A stretch of 64,000 nucleotides of DNA from NCBI GenBank assembly GCA_003971905.1, contig RSEE01000094.1:62001-126000 (forward strand). The letters run 5' to 3'. The position numbers and the translations under genes were made by a program. The notes beneath the pieces were generated by a model that ran no database searches, was not told the DNA's origin, and was given only the letters and a program-made list of their open reading frames with translations. Shown in pieces: positions 63,270 through 64,000 of this stretch (position 1 is the stretch's first letter; every line of letters starts with the position of its first letter). The DNA is from Moniliella sp. 'wahieum'. Taxonomy: Eukaryota; Basidiomycota; Moniliellomycetes; Moniliellales; Moniliellaceae.

Positions 63270-64000
63270 TTACCGATACGAGGATGCCATGGCAACACCC
63301 TTGCGCGCCAGGTCAACGAAGCTTGCATTGGTCGATTGGCGGACTCCCAGCTCAATCTCGCGAAAGATCATGCCGCACACGACAGCGAGCATGGTGTCGC
63401 AATGCGGGGCCACTGTGTTCCATCAGAAGATATTTGTGCGATTAGTGCGATCCAACTGGGCGGAAACCAACACGTACCCGTCATATCATAATCATGGCCA
63501 AATAGCTTGGTGAAGTCCGCAAATACTTTTCCATCACTCGACGTGATGCTCCACCCTCTCCAAATCGTCAGCTTAGCCAACAAGTTCACCACCGGACCTT
63601 GTACTTCCGGTCTCTCCTTGTCATCACTGATGCTACTGCTGGATGCGGTACGAGTGGTTGCCCGAGCGAAGACGGAGGACACGGATACCAAATCATCAGA
63701 GACAGCGCGTAGGATCCCGGTTGTTTCGCTCGACTTAGCCGCTTCCTCCTCCTGCCTCGCATCAGACGAGGCAAACGAATTGCGCGCCTTGATAGCAAGA
63801 CGAAGAGGAAAGCCCAACACGCCCTCAATTGTCACCACAGCCTCGCCCGTATCGGGATCAAAGGCGGCCCAAAACCCACGACGGCTGATGGAATAGCGTT
63901 TGCACTCCAGTAAGAGTTTCCCCTCCCTGTCGTACAACATTCGAGTTCGTGACCAGGCCCGTCCACGAGCCCAACGAAACTCAATCTGCTTCGATTTGGA
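63270..64000 (-). CDS. LURP1/tubby-like domain protein, 5' end outside the window
   Basis: The gene enters from the right edge on the minus strand. QIEFRWARGRAWSRTRML and YDREGKLLLECKRY, then RRGFWAAFDPDTGEAVVTI, FPLRLAIKARNSFAS, a Ser/Glu-rich loop, VVNLLAKLTIWRGWS and FTKLFGHDYDMTG follow the strand pattern of LURP1-related/tubby-like beta-barrels. The ending DTMLAVVCGMIFREIELGVR resembles the buried helix that closes such barrels. The stop is complementary to 63270-63272. One frame step near 63470 links YDMTG to the last part. The family call rests on pattern only and no function can be given; the N-terminus is missing. Confidence 0.45.

Overview
The window reads as nuclear DNA of a fungus, most likely a basidiomycete. 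The tryptophan synthase has alpha and beta domains fused in one chain, as in fungi. There is a KRE6/SKN1-type beta-1,6-glucan synthesis protein, an SRPK kinase with a long insert, and short GT-AG introns (about 50-155 nt) with CTGAC/CTAAC-type branch points. Genes are sparse (roughly one per 3-4 kb) and separated by long repeat-rich intergenic DNA. No CRISPR array, rRNA or convincing tRNA gene was seen.

Layout. 0-20 kb: repeat-rich DNA with three decayed copies of an unknown dispersed repeat, a secreted GH1 beta-glucosidase (4.0-6.0 kb), a KRE6/SKN1-like GH16 membrane protein (10.9-13.5 kb) and a secreted double-psi-beta-barrel-like protein with a serine tract (15.0-16.0 kb). 20-30 kb: TRP5, a convergent organellar-type asparaginyl-tRNA synthetase, and an SRPK-type kinase. 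30-44 kb: a large unrecognised gene, oligoribonuclease REX2, RNA polymerase II subunit RPB7, a short-chain dehydrogenase, an L1-domain ribosome-biogenesis protein, an RRM protein and glycerol kinase GUT1. 44-52 kb: retroelement debris (three solo LTRs of one family and a second LTR-like pair) and a zinc alcohol dehydrogenase of the ADH6 type. 52-64 kb: a Ser/Pro-rich hypothetical gene, a bacterial-looking AdhA-type alcohol dehydrogenase, two small candidate genes, a HEN1-type small-RNA methyltransferase, and the 3' part of a LURP1/tubby-like gene running off the right edge.

The genes do not form an operon or an obvious cluster; they are ordinary housekeeping, cell-wall and redox functions. 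Two things stand out. First, most conserved genes are interrupted by single-base length changes, mostly in or next to homopolymers, so many proteins can be followed only by stepping between frames. I read this mainly as residual sequencing or assembly error rather than mass pseudogenisation. Second, the intergenic DNA carries many short tandem arrays with a 7-bp unit in which a 6-bp palindrome (ACTAGT, ATGCAT, ACGCGT, AGTACT, AACGTT, AAGCTT, AGGCCT) is followed by one spacer base. I know of no description of this grammar, and it is the observation I would check first.
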